A DNA stretch of 64,000 nt, from the NCBI GenBank assembly GCA_036172665.1, contig CM069878.1:22247501-22311500 (forward strand), read 5' to 3'. Origin of the DNA: Prosopocoilus inquinatus (lineage: Eukaryota > Arthropoda > Insecta > Coleoptera > Lucanidae). The translations under genes were made by a program, and so were the position numbers. Positions within the stretch are counted from its first letter, which is position 1; every line of letters begins with the position of its first letter. Below are positions 1 to 11,640 of this stretch, in pieces. Below the pieces are notes generated by a model that had not been told where the DNA came from, searched no databases, and was given only the letters and a program-made list of their open reading frames with translations.

Positions 1-2105
1 GACTGAGCTTCACGTTTCTTTTTTATTTTGATGCCAACTTAGTACCCGAGTTTCTACAATTGTTAACACCATATTTATTACTCTCTGTAGTTATTTATAA
101 TCAAGAAGTTTTATTTGCACAGTGGATTTTGTCTGCTCTTGATACGAAACAAAAATTCTAATAAAAACGATCAATATAGTCAAATCAAGGGAAAAAAAAC
201 AGTAGGGAAAAAGAAATGCGCACCGCATAGAAAACTAGAGATGGATGTATTACAGATAACAATTTTAATGAAATGCAATTATTTAGGAACAACTATAACG
301 AGGAAGAACGAATAGTGGACGAAAGGAGAGGACATAGTGTTTGAAAACCCAAAGATACCAACCAGTGTAAGAATACTAAAATAAAGTATCCCTAAACCTT
401 TCAAAAAAACCCTTTCTCTTTTAGAAAGCCAACCGCAAGAAGAGTGAGCGCTGAAAACTTGAGAAAGAAAGAGAATATCGTACTTTATCTCTAAATGTAG
501 TAAGTAAATTGTCTTATCGGTGTTATCATTAAATATAAAATGAAAACTACGTTTATCCGAAGAAACTGGCAAATCATTCAGTTTATTTGTCACTTATTAT
601 TAGTGAACTCGACATGCAGCAGGTAGCCATAATTAAAAAAATATAAAGCCTGTTTTACATTATCACATAAAATAGTACCAGAAAAAAGTTATATCAAATT
701 TTAGAATAGTGTAACACAGTAAAACAAAAGGTATCATAAAATCGTATAGAAACAGATGTATTTGTGTCCGTTTTCTTTTACTTTTTTCTCGTAACTTAAA
801 AATTAGTATAAAGTAAAACAGCCTTAACGTATACCACATTAGTTACATTTTACTAAATATATGATGCGCACTTTTCAACAATAAATGGGTTTTTAAAGTT
901 TCTGATTGAATAATTTGAAATTTATTCCAGCTAAACAAAAAAAAGCAAATACATTCACGTTAGTGTGTAAACCAATGAGGGCTGACACATCGCAAATAGT
1001 TAAAAAAGCATTATTTTGCTATTTTTATGCAGAACAGATATCGAAATAGTTCACATTAATTCTAAACAATAGTATGTGTATGTTAAACCCGCAACCCATA
1101 AAATAAACGATGCAATACAATAAATTTACACGTATTACTCTATTTGGTTTGGGAACGTGAACGGCACCGAGATCAGCAGACCGCACAGATGGAACAGAGA
1201 CAGCGGATACGTGGGTATGTACGCCATTTTTAGCCTGGCTATTGCTATCATCAAATCAAACACAACGGTGAAAGATACCGGGAAATGTATGATTATTGGA
1301 CACGAACTCGGCATTATGCCTTTCTAATTGAGTTCGCGCCAGCCTGGGTCGTATCTCTAAAACTTTTTCTGTACCCACGAATATAAAATATACCGTTACA
1401 CTTTGTTGCTGTGATGAGCGAAGTATTAAATTAATTGTATGGTAGGAACTGTGATGGCAAATCTATGTCAACTTTCATTGCCATAAAATACGAAGATGTA
1501 TTTCATTAATATTCGTCTGTCAGTCGTTATAGCGATGCTTTTCAATACGACCACTACAAGTACTACTTTATGACGCGATTTTCTCAGCTTGTTAGGAAAA
1601 TGCATAACAATATATTGCTATAAGTTATTTTCTCCGATTTATTTCCAGTGTATCATATTCCTCTTCGTTCCTAACATTCCGTATTTGAAATATGATCCTG
1701 AAATTCATAGGCCAGGATTTGTATTTTTTATGCCTTTTTGTGATTAAATAACTTCTGATCAATAATAAAAGTAGTTTGGCTTATACTAGCATATATTTAA
1801 TCATTTTATATCTGATTTATCTAGAGAAATAATAATTACTGATGGTAGATGGAGGTGGTGAACAAAAACCGATATTTGATTATGTTTCCGAAATTCTTTT
1901 CATCAAAACATCAAAACGAACTTGTATTGAACATGCGTTATATTTATACCAAACAGTATATCTGTGCCAAGTCTTATGGACATAATCCTCAGCAAAACAA
2001 TTCAAGTGTGTAGGTTCCACTTAGCTGACTTTTAATCATTGACAATTCATTTTTTCCTCCCTCTTGCATTGTTCTCGTTACTTGAGCCGGTATTTCAGTC
2101 GTGGA
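1..2105. other. AT-rich stretch without a recognisable gene
   Basis: Both strands are broken by stops; the longest open frames are about 66 and 104 codons and show no recognisable domain, biased composition or start context. I see no repeat with a partner elsewhere in the window. It is best read as intergenic or intronic DNA. Confidence 0.6.
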
Positions 2106-2106
2106 T

Positions 2107-2187
2107 TAACTTTAAGCTTTGGTTTATTACCACAGATATAAATATCTTAATGGTTGTAGACATGAAATAAACCAAAGTTTAAAGTTA
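2107..2187. repeat. Short inverted repeat, MITE-like
   Basis: Arms of about 20 bases (TAACTTTAAGCTTTGGTTTA and its near complement AAACCAAAGTTTAAAGTTA) flank a centre of about 40 bases. The arms differ at one or two positions. Size and layout suit a very small MITE or a solo foldback; no target duplication is clear. Confidence 0.45.
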
Positions 2188-2189
2188 TT

Positions 2190-3360
2190 CCATATATTTT
2201 CAAAGGTAAATTACTTTCATCAAAAATTTGTCTCAATTTTTCTATATTTTTAATATCACGCCATTTTGGATTACCCATCGCAAGTACTATTATCCGAATT
2301 AAATAAATTTCTGCGAAACTGCTCGTACCATAATCCTGTCATAAATTCCTTTCACAAACAATGAAAATTATAGAAGGATAAGTTCGTTATTAACTATGTC
2401 ACACTAAATACTCTGCTGCGTTATACAAATTCAATTTGAATAGAATTACATTTCAGTATTACCTATAATAATACTCTTGCAACTTCTATTTGCCTAAAGT
2501 CCACATTGAGCTCTGAATTTTTACAATAAAATCCAAACACGTTGTTTATACAGTCGCTAATTATTGTAACTGACACGCTGCAGCAAATGTAATTTAATTG
2601 TTCCTAAAATATTGGCAAACAGGTCGCAATTACATTGGCAAATAGTCAAACAAAGAAAAACCACTGCTCGTTCCAATCACTGACAGCACTGGTCCACGTC
2701 GGTTTTCGCATTACAGACATCACTGTCAAACTGTGCAGCACATAAATTTCCGCTCACAAATTCCCGAAGACTATAAATTTCTGGCCGGAATTTTTAGCCG
2801 CGTTTTTAATGAGCATTTTGACACCGGCCAGTTCGTTACGCAAACGAGGCCGATTAAATTCATTATTGCTCTCATCACGGTTATTTGATTGGCATCTATT
2901 TACTTTCAAAACAAGTTCTAAACCGTAATACAGGATTGCAACCTTGTTAAACATTTTATAGATAGGAAGCGGATTATGCAAACTAACGCAAGTTTAATTT
3001 TCAGAAAAAAACTTAATATCATACATCTTATTTGAGAAATAATTAATCTCTTTCTTTTGGTGAGATCTCAATTTTTATTTTATTTTTTTCTGGACACTCG
3101 TAGTAGCATATAACCGTAACATTAAATTTGCCTTAAAAAGGCATTGGCCAATCAATTTGTTCTAGGCAAAAAATAAATAAGCGAAATGATATTAATGGCA
3201 CATTGACTTTGTCTCAACTTATCTGGTCTGGGTATGGTCGTTAGATTTAATTGACATTTATCTAACTTGATAGAATTAGGAAACAATCTTCAGATTCGTC
3301 AGTTTTTTGATCTCCGTATCATTTATGAAGTAGTAGTACAGTACAGACCTAATTATGCAA
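2190..3360. other. No gene seen; possible conserved non-coding segment at 2700-2960
   Basis: There is no coding signal. The 2700-2960 part is less AT-rich than its surroundings, lacks internal repeats, and contains CpG-bearing words and several TAAT/ATTA homeodomain-type cores. That is compatible with an enhancer but proves nothing on its own. Confidence 0.3.
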
Positions 3361-3790
3361 CACTCGACTGTCCGCCCACAGCCTTACGTGAGGCGCACAC
3401 CACAGCGGGCTCGCGCGCAATGGCAGTCACGGTGGTAGATTCGTATGTTCTGTTAAGCATTGTACAGCAGTGCTTAAAAGAAACGCGACGGAAAGTAATA
3501 AAATCGTAGGAACATGTTCCTTATTTAAACTAACCATATCGCCAGGTCGCTTGCCGAGAGTCGTATTTCTTTTAAGCATTGCTGTACAAACCAGAGCGGA
3601 AACGGCCCGGTGGCGGTACGGTCATAAGAATAACGTATAAGTCGCATTTCTGCTCTGGTTTGCGTCTCGCCTTATGGCCGTACCGCCACCGCGCCATATC
3701 CGATTTGGTTTGCACATCGCTTTAACTGACGCTACGAATACGTTGGTCTAAACCAAGCCTTAAAAAGACGCCGCCTTATCCGATCCAGAT
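3361..3790. repeat. GC-richer nested palindromic element
   Basis: Several inverted repeats are nested here. GTGGCGGTACGGTCATAAG (3610-3628) faces CTTATGGCCGTACCGCCAC (3670-3688), and AAACCAGAGCGGAAA (3588-3602) faces TTTCTGCTCTGGTTT (3647-3661). Further out, AGCAGTGCTTAAAAGAAA (3467-3485) faces TTTCTTTTAAGCATTGCTG (3567-3585). The block is clearly richer in G+C and CpG than its surroundings. A non-autonomous foldback DNA element is likely. The open frame at 3267-3509 runs into it and is probably chance. Confidence 0.55.
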
Positions 3791-3867
3791 AATTCCTAGA
3801 TGTAAAAATCGTGTTTTTGTTATCTCACTATTTCTAATAAAAAATTTAAATTTACTTAACAAAGTAA

Positions 3868-4029
3868 TTATGATTAAAGTCGTGTTTAATTTGAATTTTG
3901 ATTAAAATAAATAAGAAACGACATAGCTTTATGTTTCGTCACTATCTTTCGCATGAAATTGGACTAAAGGGATATCGTTTCTTGTTTATTTTAATCATAA
4001 CTTTAATTAGAGTTGACTTTAATCATGAT
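3868..4029. mobile_element. Hairpin MITE, about 160 bp
   Basis: Outer arms ATTATGATTAAAGTC and GACTTTAATCATGAT and inner arms TTGATTAAAATAAATAAGAA / TTCTTGTTTATTTTAATCA are arranged symmetrically around a centre near 3948. The arms are well matched but not perfect. I see no open frame. It is a non-autonomous inverted-repeat element of unknown superfamily. Confidence 0.6.
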
Positions 4030-4084
4030 ATGAGGATATGGGTCAATGTATTATATTTACTTTTAATAACTTAAGAGAAACTTC

Positions 4085-4150
4085 CTATTATCCGACTTCT
4101 TCGGTTATCCGGCCGTCCACATTAAGTCGGATAATCGAGAGTCTACAGTA
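4085..4150 (-). mobile_element. Possible pogo/Tigger-type terminus
   Basis: Read on the minus strand from 4150, the sequence starts TACTGTAGACTCTCGATTAT and continues into a CCGACTT / AAGTCGG inverted pair with a GGATAACC word. CAGT-type ends followed by GATTATCCG words are typical of pogo/Tigger elements. No transposase and no partner end were found, so this is a solo end or a coincidence. Confidence 0.3.
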
Positions 4151-4375
4151 CTATGTTTTATTCCTTCTAATTTATCAACTTGCTGGGAAAGTACAGGTAC
4201 GGCTGTTTTCAATTTTCCGCCAACAAAAGCACATGGAATTTCATTTCTCGTTTCTGAAAATCTTGTCTTATATTTTCTCGAACTCTACAAACAGAGCGAG
4301 TCATTTGTATCTATTTGTATCATTTCATTTCAATTTCTGCTAGCATTGTCTTTGGAAATAAAATGTTTTCCTAAA

Positions 4376-4530
4376 GACATGTCGTAGCTTAACTTTACTG
4401 CCAACAAAACTGCCACTAGTATAATTCCTTCTGTCAACTGTCGAGTAAGGTATTTTTTTATATTCACGTTATTTATTGATTTAATACAAAAATAATGTAT
4501 TTTCAGGACTCACTTACGTTCTTTAGCTCT
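4376..4530 (+). repeat. Dispersed repeat, copy related to 61310-61440
   Basis: The segment from ACTTTACTGCCAACA through TCAGGACTCACTTACG aligns with 61310-61440 on the same strand with many substitutions. Shared landmarks are CCACTAGTAT versus TCACTAGTAT, CTGTCAA, GAGTAAG, TTATTTATTG and CAGGACTCA. It is an old interspersed repeat of unknown class. Confidence 0.5.
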
Positions 4531-5780
4531 AAGCAGTTGTTGTAGTTAACTTATATTTTCGAATTAGTTATAAATGTCAATACACCGTTGAGATTTAATT
4601 GATAAACGTAATTGTGCCCTTACCTTTTTGTATATTTTCTTGAAACATGGTTCTTATCAGAAGTTGTGACTGTAAGTGCAGATAGGGTAAACTGTTATAT
4701 TGTGGAACAGAATTTTTCAAATTAGCAGAAAAAATTATTTCTACTTTTATTTCAGTTTTTATTAATGCATTAAATTGGAAATACAAAAGCACTTGTAAAA
4801 AAATGTAAAGTAATCAAAATTCGGCCAAAACCTGATAAAAGAAAACTTGTCCCGCTATACACCCAAATCCCAGTATACACCAACCTCTTGTTTTCCCCCA
4901 AGGCCTGTGTAATAAAAGTAGTCCCATATAAAGGTTGTTAATGAGTTTAAAGAAAGTCATAAATGAAAAAGTACTGGTTTATTAAGTTATTAAATTAAAA
5001 AAAAAACATTTTTTACTTTAGTAAATGTGGCAGTTTAACACATAAGCATATAAAACAATATAAAAAGATCTAGCATTTATAACTTAATCAACAATCATAA
5101 CCCAATCTAATATAATAAATGTTATGACTAAAATCCTTATTTATGACGGGCCCATGTATGCAGTTCCATTATGCACTACGTAATATTGTGTCCCACTATG
5201 AATCACACAATTCTGTCCCAATATACAACGCTGCACGCATTTTAGATTATGGCCTCTATGTTCAGAAAAACTTAAAATTAGAACAATAAATTCTCAGACT
5301 TACCTTTAAAACACTTTATGCAACATATATACGAATATTCACAATTGAATTTTATTTAATACCAATAATAACTGGTCGACTTTGTCCAATCAAAAAAAAA
5401 ATCAGCACTTTCAAATCATGTGCGCATCAGTTTCAGATAAACAAAGAAGTTGGCGGCGGGATTATTTGGTTGGCACTGGTGGGCAATGAGCATAGATGAT
5501 AATTCAAGGAGAATTCTACGTATTACCGTTGGCGGAAAATTTGAATTGTCCCAGTATAAAACCTGTCCTAACATAGAACAGTCTCCCCTATCTCGAAAAC
5601 TGTAAGCTTTAAAACAATACATGTTGTCCATTTAAATTTTTTGAGAAATTTGAACTTTTAAGTTTCAACTGTTTCTGTGCAAACGTACATAAAAATGTTA
5701 CTATTATTCATAGGGATTATTCTACAAGATGTTTATAAGTAGTTGGTTACAATTTTACCGATACGCGGCGGAAATCCATT
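4531..5780. other. No gene or repeat recognised
   Basis: This is AT-rich sequence with poly-A/T runs. Open frames at 4595-4792 (-) and 5416-5631 (-) have no recognisable motif and low coding likelihood. Confidence 0.55.
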
Positions 5781-5784
5781 TAAA

Positions 5785-6082
5785 TGTAGACGTAGACGTA
5801 AAAAAAAACAAATCTTTTGTATTCACAATTTCCACTGTATTTAATATTACGATATGTTTCGCTATTACCATAGCTTCTTCGAGTAGTAGCACAAAATATC
5901 TTGGGGGTCGGTTTTTATACTTAATATTGAAATAGATTGACCAATGGTGAATTGCTCAGATCTAGCTGGCTATTCAATAAATTGTCGAAATTCTTAAGTT
6001 AGTTTATTTCCAGGGGTTCCAGTAGAAATTGTGAGTAAAAAGGTTTGTTTTTTTACGTCTTCGTCTTCGTCTATGTCTATGT
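5785..6082. mobile_element. Foldback element with GTAGAC/GTCTAC-type arms
   Basis: The left arm (5785-5838: a short run of GTAGAC units, then GTAAAAAAAAACAAA and TTCACAATTTCCACTG) is the inverse of the right arm (6020-6082: CAGTAGAAATTGTGAGT, TTTGTTTTTTTACGTC, then TTCGTC/TATGTC units). The hexamer-like runs differ in length between the arms. The loop of about 180 bp has no open frame. Confidence 0.55.
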
Positions 6083-6089
6083 TACACTA

Positions 6090-7090
6090 AAAATGCTTCT
6101 TTTAGCCGCTGATTATGAATAAAATGCCTCTAGATTCTAGCTCTTTAACAACTGAATAGCTATGCTTCGATTTAGGGCTACAGTTACTGAATAAAAAATA
6201 TTTGTTTGTAACAGATCTATCAGAATTTGTAATCAAAGTTGGTACATTCTGTTTAAAAAAGTATAAGTTTGGTAGGTAAGTCGCTTATGGAAAACGCTGT
6301 ATATTAGAAAATAACTTTCTGCTATAAAACTCATTAAAGGGGATAACTATTGTAGAAGACATTTTCTTTTATAAATTAATAGTTAAGGAGCTATTGAAGA
6401 AATTAATACCAATGACCCAGCCTGTACAAATGTGATGTTTTAAAGGTACTTCAATCCTATAAAATTTGTCACTTAAAATGTAGATTCATTCAAATAAAAT
6501 TTATAACTTACACCTGTGTGCCTGTGTGAGACACTACTGTGAAATCATGTCAGGCAACATGATATCGGAAATTACCTACAAAAATGACAGTTTGCATCAA
6601 CCTCCTGATTGATTTTAGCAGTATATAATTTTAGTCAACAGTACAGTTATAATAGTAAATACATAAATAATTTAAAATGAACAAAGCTATCAGCTAACGT
6701 GCATTGGGAAACTTTTTGGAATGTAGTAAAACTAGTTGAAAAGTAAACGTCATGCGTACGAGTGTGTTTTACGTGAATGAAATATTGCAGTGACATTTGA
6801 AAACCAGTTTTCATTAGCTCCTGAAAATATTTATTGTCATCGATTACATCACGCTAGCCAGTCATAATACCGGGGGAAATTTATCCCGGGCTATTTTAAA
6901 TTCCGAAATGTGCAATAAAATGCAAATCTATAAATACTGTCCTTTAGCAGGGAGGCGAACGAGCAATTAAATGCAGTTTTATTTGGCGCGAGCTTATAAA
7001 TAAAATATTTGCTAAGATAATGGTCATACATAATTTACAACTGTATGATGCTGGTGCATTTAAATTCTTTAAGGCTAAAGCTAAGCCTAA
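6090..7090. other. No gene; 6820-7015 has an enhancer-like composition
   Basis: No coding signal was found. The stretch 6820-7015 lacks repeats and contains an ATGCAAAT octamer, several caudal-like TTTAT/ATAAA cores and CpG-containing words. These are ordinary motifs individually, so a regulatory role is only a possibility. Confidence 0.25.
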
Positions 7091-7104
7091 AATAAAGAAT
7101 TACA

Positions 7105-7602
7105 ACTGTCGCACACATAGCGCGGCGAAGCACGGCGACGATTATTTTTGCTGTAATCTAATGAAAGTGTGTAGACTTAGGCGAACCGTGGCGAAGCTAC
7201 CCCACTGATGATAGTCAACACACCTACGTGTTCAGGTAACGCCATCTCATTCCCATTCTGAGTTTATTGTGGAACAAAGATAACAAATACAAATATGGCA
7301 AGAGCAACAAGGAAACCAAGAAACAGTTTTAGGGAATTCTATTTACTACGATGGTAATAGTTGACGGCCGACTGTCATGGACTGTCTGGTCAAAAATGTG
7401 TTAGGTCATGTGATAATACAAATTCATTTTTATTAACAAACTGTCGACTGTTTTTTTTAATCCCTAGATGAGTTTATTGTGCGACAAGGATAGATAGAAA
7501 AAAATGTTAATGCCGCTACCTGATCACGAAGTGTGTTGATATAGTGACCTTAACTAGTGCAGGTTCAGCTAAAAAAAAAAGGTCGCCGCGCTACGTGTGC
7601 GA
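7105..7602. mobile_element. Inverted-repeat element of about 500 bp
   Basis: The left side holds GTCGCACACATAGCGCGGCG (7109-7128) and then TCAACACACCTACGTGTTCA (7215-7234) leading into GGTAACGCC. The right side holds the complements in reverse order: GGTAGCGGC (as GCCGCTACC) and ACGAAGTGTGTTGA, then CGCCGCGCTACGTGTGCGA. The arms are interrupted by unmatched stretches, so the copy is old. A transport-competent open frame is absent, and the 62-codon frame at 7020-7208 overlaps the left arm. Confidence 0.55.
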
Positions 7603-7609
7603 TAGCCAT

Positions 7610-9130
7610 TATGAAAAACTTTATTTTCCTCGCCAACGCTAGAATAGTGTACAAATTATCTGCATTTATTAACACCTTGGAAATTGACGTTCTCAAGTAA
7701 TTATTATGAAAATTATTTGCAATTATCTAGAAAACACGCGAGGTACTAATAAATGATTTGGGAGAACGCAAACCCATTTTTTCTCAGAAAACCAAAAGAA
7801 GTTATTATATTTGCCTTGCTCTTTTCCCACGTTCGAAAACTAAAGGAACAAATCTACAGAGTCGAAAAAATGAAACATATACGGTATGTGGTATGTTCCG
7901 CTTAATAGAGCAAAATTAGGACATTCTAGTATTTACACCGTGATATCAATACACAACTTCTAGAGCGTTTTCAAATAAATTAAAAAAGAATTCTTTTCGA
8001 AACTTGGATTGTATTAATGAAGTCTATTAATTGATTAGCAGTTTGCTAGAAAGTTCCAATCAATGCGATTTATTTATTCAATGTATTGAATAGATAGATA
8101 ATAATAGCTAGTTTATGTGACTAAGAATAAATTTCAAGAACTGCAAATCTTCGTCGGAATGAAGCGATTTCTAAGAAATTTAAATCGTAATAAATCCTGT
8201 GCATGCCATTCAATAAACTTGCAAGAGATTGCCCCATATATTACTCTTTGCATAATATCACCAAACAAACGTAATAAAATTTGAGACACAGCGGTTAGTT
8301 TTTAAGTAATCACCCCCAATCAGTCTATATTCAAAGGTAAATTTACGCACTCAAGTTTTCATAAATTTTATGCGCTTCTAAAATGGCGTATTCGCGGCGC
8401 CTCAGATAAAATTCAAATATTGAAAGGGAATGTACAGTGGCGAGCAATAAATTTTGATTGATCTCTTAATTTTGAACAACGGAAACAATTTCTTAAAAAT
8501 GTGATTTATTTTTTCGTAAAGGTCAGCTTTTTTGTAGGAAAATTTTTAAGTTTTGGAATTAAAACTGACATTTTGATATACGTAAGTTTTAAAAGGAGCT
8601 ACGATGTCTTAAATGCAGGGAATTTAAATTCATTGTTAATAAATGTTTTAGTTCAGCAAATACCGAGAGCGTATATTTTAGAATTCTCACAGCAAAAGAT
8701 TGAAGGTAACTAAAATCAACAGTAATTGCTAAGTCATAGGCGTTTTAAGAACTGCTGAGGATATAAATTTAAGAAGCAGGTACTTACAAATTCTAGGCGA
8801 GCAGAGCTGGCGTATAAAACAGCGCTGGCGAAATTACCTAAAAAGAAAGAAAATAGTACACATCAGAAATGCAGAGAGCAGGATAAAGAACACAGAGCAA
8901 ATGCGTAATTCTTTCTTAGGAATGCAATTTGTTCTGATTGCTTCTATTTATGGGGAAGTACGAACTCACATTCTGAGACCAGATTGAGGTTTTTGTGCCG
9001 AGTTGGGCATTAAACTCGAAGAATTATCGGTAAACATTTATGTTTTGATAGAAATGAGTGACAATTAACTTGCTGTAGATGTCAATTGAATCACAAAAGA
9101 ACGCACGCCTGTCAGTAATTCAACGCACTC
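7610..9130. other. No gene recognised
   Basis: The frame at 8501-8713 (70 codons) is AT-driven and shows no domain. The interval around 8290-8470 is repeat-free with CpG words; nothing else stands out. Confidence 0.5.
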
Positions 9131-9132
9131 TA

Positions 9133-9282
9133 CAGTTCAATTCATGTGTACATGCACGTCATATACATTACACATCTGTTTCGAATAATTGCGCTACTTT
9201 AATCAACACTAACGTAGTGCAATTATTTGAAACGGACGGGTATTGTCTATGACGTGCATGTATTCTTTTATGAATTGAACTG
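9133..9282. mobile_element. TA-flanked MITE, family M1 copy 1 (150 bp)
   Basis: The element starts CAGTTCAATTCATG and ends with the complement CATGAATTGAACTG-like sequence. TA duplications lie at 9131-9132 and 9283-9284. The subterminal ATGCACGTCATA has a matching TATGACGTGCAT, and the centre has GAATAATTGCGCTA against TAGTGCAATTATTTG, so the whole copy folds into one hairpin. A second copy lies at 10673-10895. TA duplication and terminal symmetry suggest a non-autonomous Tc1/mariner-type element. Confidence 0.8.
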
Positions 9283-9289
9283 TATCTTC

Positions 9290-10275
9290 CTCTGTTTTGA
9301 TATCATCTTACACAGCTTAATTTTTGTTATAAACAAGAAACATTTAACTTACTTTAACGCCAGAAACATAATTCTATAATCTAATTAAACATAATTAAAG
9401 ATGATGACGAACTGTTTATATTTTTTTGGCAACCGAATTTAAAATTACAACAGGAAGTAGAAGCAACAAGTGAATGAACTCAAAAAATAATTTAATACAG
9501 TGTGATAAAATTAGTTCTAATTTTAAATACGAAATACTCACTGAAATATTATTCCTGCCAAATTGTGTCAGGCACAATTTACTTTAAATTGTACTGACTA
9601 CAGGACATTTTAAAATAGGTAGAACTTCTAAAGAAAATCAACAGATTTTGTCCTGACCTGTATTATGTTTAAATATCGGGATAATTTTCTTTTGATGCTA
9701 TATCAAAGGATAAGAAATTTTCCAAAATATCCGAAATCCGAATCAATACATGGTATAACTGGTTTATTGCAACTATTCTTAAACAAAGGTAGTCTGTTTC
9801 CTGCTATTAAAAATTGGCACAACACTTCTGGAGGAGACGCAATGGATAACAACCTAGGGTAAACTAATTGCATGGTTTACTAATCTGTATTTGAACAGCA
9901 TGGTTTGTAGTTTATCGTTTTGTGTTAATCAGAGGCTCTGAGGAAGGTTTTAAAATAAAACCAAAACTGGTCAGCTGAATGATTAGAATCATTTTTTTTT
10001 GTCCTAAAAACCCGATCAACTACCACGTTTTTCAAAATTTAATAAACAGGACGCCAATTTCATTTATTATTGTTTTTAATCTCTAAACCGGACACTGCTT
10101 AAATATCACAAAACTTCGAAAACTTCAAAGTTTTGCTACCAATGATGAAACTTTGTATTTTTTTCACATAATATTAAAGTAGTTAATTATTTGTATGTCG
10201 GAATTTATAATCTTGAAATACATAGATTAAATTTAAATTTTTTCGCTTGGCCTGAACAATGTGTTTTAATCAAAA
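9290..10275. other. No gene recognised
   Basis: AT-rich sequence. The 65-codon frame at 9665-9862 has no recognisable domain. Confidence 0.5.
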
Positions 10276-10279
10276 TTGT

Positions 10280-10362
10280 AAATGATTCTCGTCGTCAAGT
10301 GGATAGAGTCGAATTTGATCGAATTTACGCAACTGTAAGGTTACGGTGTCAAACCCAAACCA
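10280..10362 (+). repeat. Possible tRNA-derived SINE fragment
   Basis: An A-box-like AGTGGATAGAG near 10298 is followed about 55 bases later by a B-box-like GGTGTCAAACCC, the spacing expected of an RNA polymerase III internal promoter. The tRNA cloverleaf is not convincing, so this is a weak call. Confidence 0.25.
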
Positions 10363-10494
10363 CGACTTTTGTTTCATAAATTTTTTAAAGCTTAAATTAG
10401 TTTTTGAAAATGAACCGAAACAAATTTTTCATTATTTTTTACATACTTTATTTTATTAGAAAAATATCACGTTAAAAAATTTAAGAAAGTGTTT

Positions 10495-10585
10495 GGTTCA
10501 GATTTGAACTTGTAACATCTTAGTGACAAAAGAGGACAAAAATTGTAGCACCTTCGCCGCTAACCACGTGGCCCCGAACACCTGG
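10495..10585 (-). repeat. tRNA-derived SINE-like fragment
   Basis: Read on the minus strand, GGCCACGTGGTTAGCGGCGA contains a good A box (TGGTTAGCGG), and CAAGTTCAAATCTGAAC contains a good B box (AGTTCAAATCT). The D-arm and T-arm regions look like a tRNA, while the anticodon region is disrupted by an A/T-rich insert. A SINE head or tRNA pseudogene is likely. Confidence 0.45.
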
Positions 10586-10672
10586 TGAAAATATGAAAAT
10601 TATTGCCTTTCTTTATTTTCAAGTAACTAATTGTTAAAGTATCATACATTTAATATCAAAATATTTTAAGTA

Positions 10673-10895
10673 CAATTCAATTAAGGAAAGAATACTTGTG
10701 CGTCATATACGGAACTCGTCTATTTCAGTTGGTTGCACTACCTTTATCAACATTATACGAATTTTTATGTATTGGAAATGCATCATTAAATCACGTTCAA
10801 ATACAAAATTAATAGTAGTGTTGATTGACATAGTGCAATCATCTGAAATAGAGTTCCATATATGACGTGCATGTATTCTTTCCTGAATTGAACAG
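10673..10895. mobile_element. TA-flanked MITE, family M1 copy 2 (223 bp)
   Basis: Ends CAATTCAATT and GAATTGAACAG lie between TA dinucleotides at 10671-10672 and 10896-10897. The subterminal GTGCGTCATATACGGAACTC pairs with GAGTTCCATATATGACGTGC, and TAGTGTTGATTGACATAGTG pairs with the earlier CACTACCTTTATCAACATTA-type sequence. It shares ends and the GACGTGCATGTATTCTTT segment with 9133-9282 but has a longer centre, so the two copies differ by internal insertion or deletion. The 86-codon frame on the minus strand is a by-product of the hairpin. Confidence 0.8.
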
Positions 10896-10899
10896 TACC

Positions 10900-11380
10900 A
10901 AAATCTTTCCGATTGCAACCTAAAAATTCGCATGAAGTTACTGAAGAGGATAACATAAATCAATTTCTCCGTCTTTCCGTTTTAAAAATTGCTGTGAAAA
11001 TGTTCACGTTACTTGTATTACACGTAATCAATGGTCTTAAATACACTACTCCATGAAATTAACGCAGCACGCTATAAAATAAGAAATTTTAATTTATTAT
11101 TCAAAATTTATAGAAACTGCCATTCCTATGAAAAAGCTAAGAATAGGAGGTTCATTTTCCGCATTTATTTAAATTTTATTATCACTAAAGTGTGATTTCA
11201 TAAAATTAAGTCGCATTCAGTTTCATTAATCATTAAACATAAAATCAATTTCAATTTTAATGTTTATTCTTAAAGTTACTTTTATTGTTTTTTGTTTTTG
11301 TATTTCTTCGTCGTTGTGTCACACAAATTTCGAAATTTGACCAAAGAAGAATGCACTATGGTAGTTGGTGTTGTTAGAAT
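10900..11380. other. No gene recognised
   Basis: AT-rich filler between two inverted-repeat elements; nothing to report. Confidence 0.5.
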
Positions 11381-11381
11381 A

Positions 11382-11640
11382 AAGCTTGATTCTCACTATC
11401 CTACAATTTAACCTTTTTAACAATATTTGCCGAATACGTACCGCGCCGATTCTGCGTGTTGCAGAGTTTAGACTAGTATTATATGAAGCACGACAGAAAT
11501 GATAAAACATCAGCAAAAAGTTAATTGTTCATCCGAAATGGATAAAAAATTAATAGGTTTCACTATTTTCCGAGCACGTGCCAGGCCCGTTCCGAGCCCG
11601 TGCATTGCAGGTCGCTTGCACGATAGTGAGAATAAGCTTA
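11382..11640. mobile_element. Inverted-repeat element with AAGCTT ends
   Basis: AAGCTTGATTCTCACTATC (11382-11400) faces GATAGTGAGAATAAGCTT (11623-11640), and GTGTTGCAGAG-type words face GTGCATTGCAGGTC internally. The inside is CpG-richer (GTACCGCGCCG, CCCGTTCCGAGCCCG). It is probably a MITE and lies directly beside the Tc1 fossil that follows. Confidence 0.6.
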
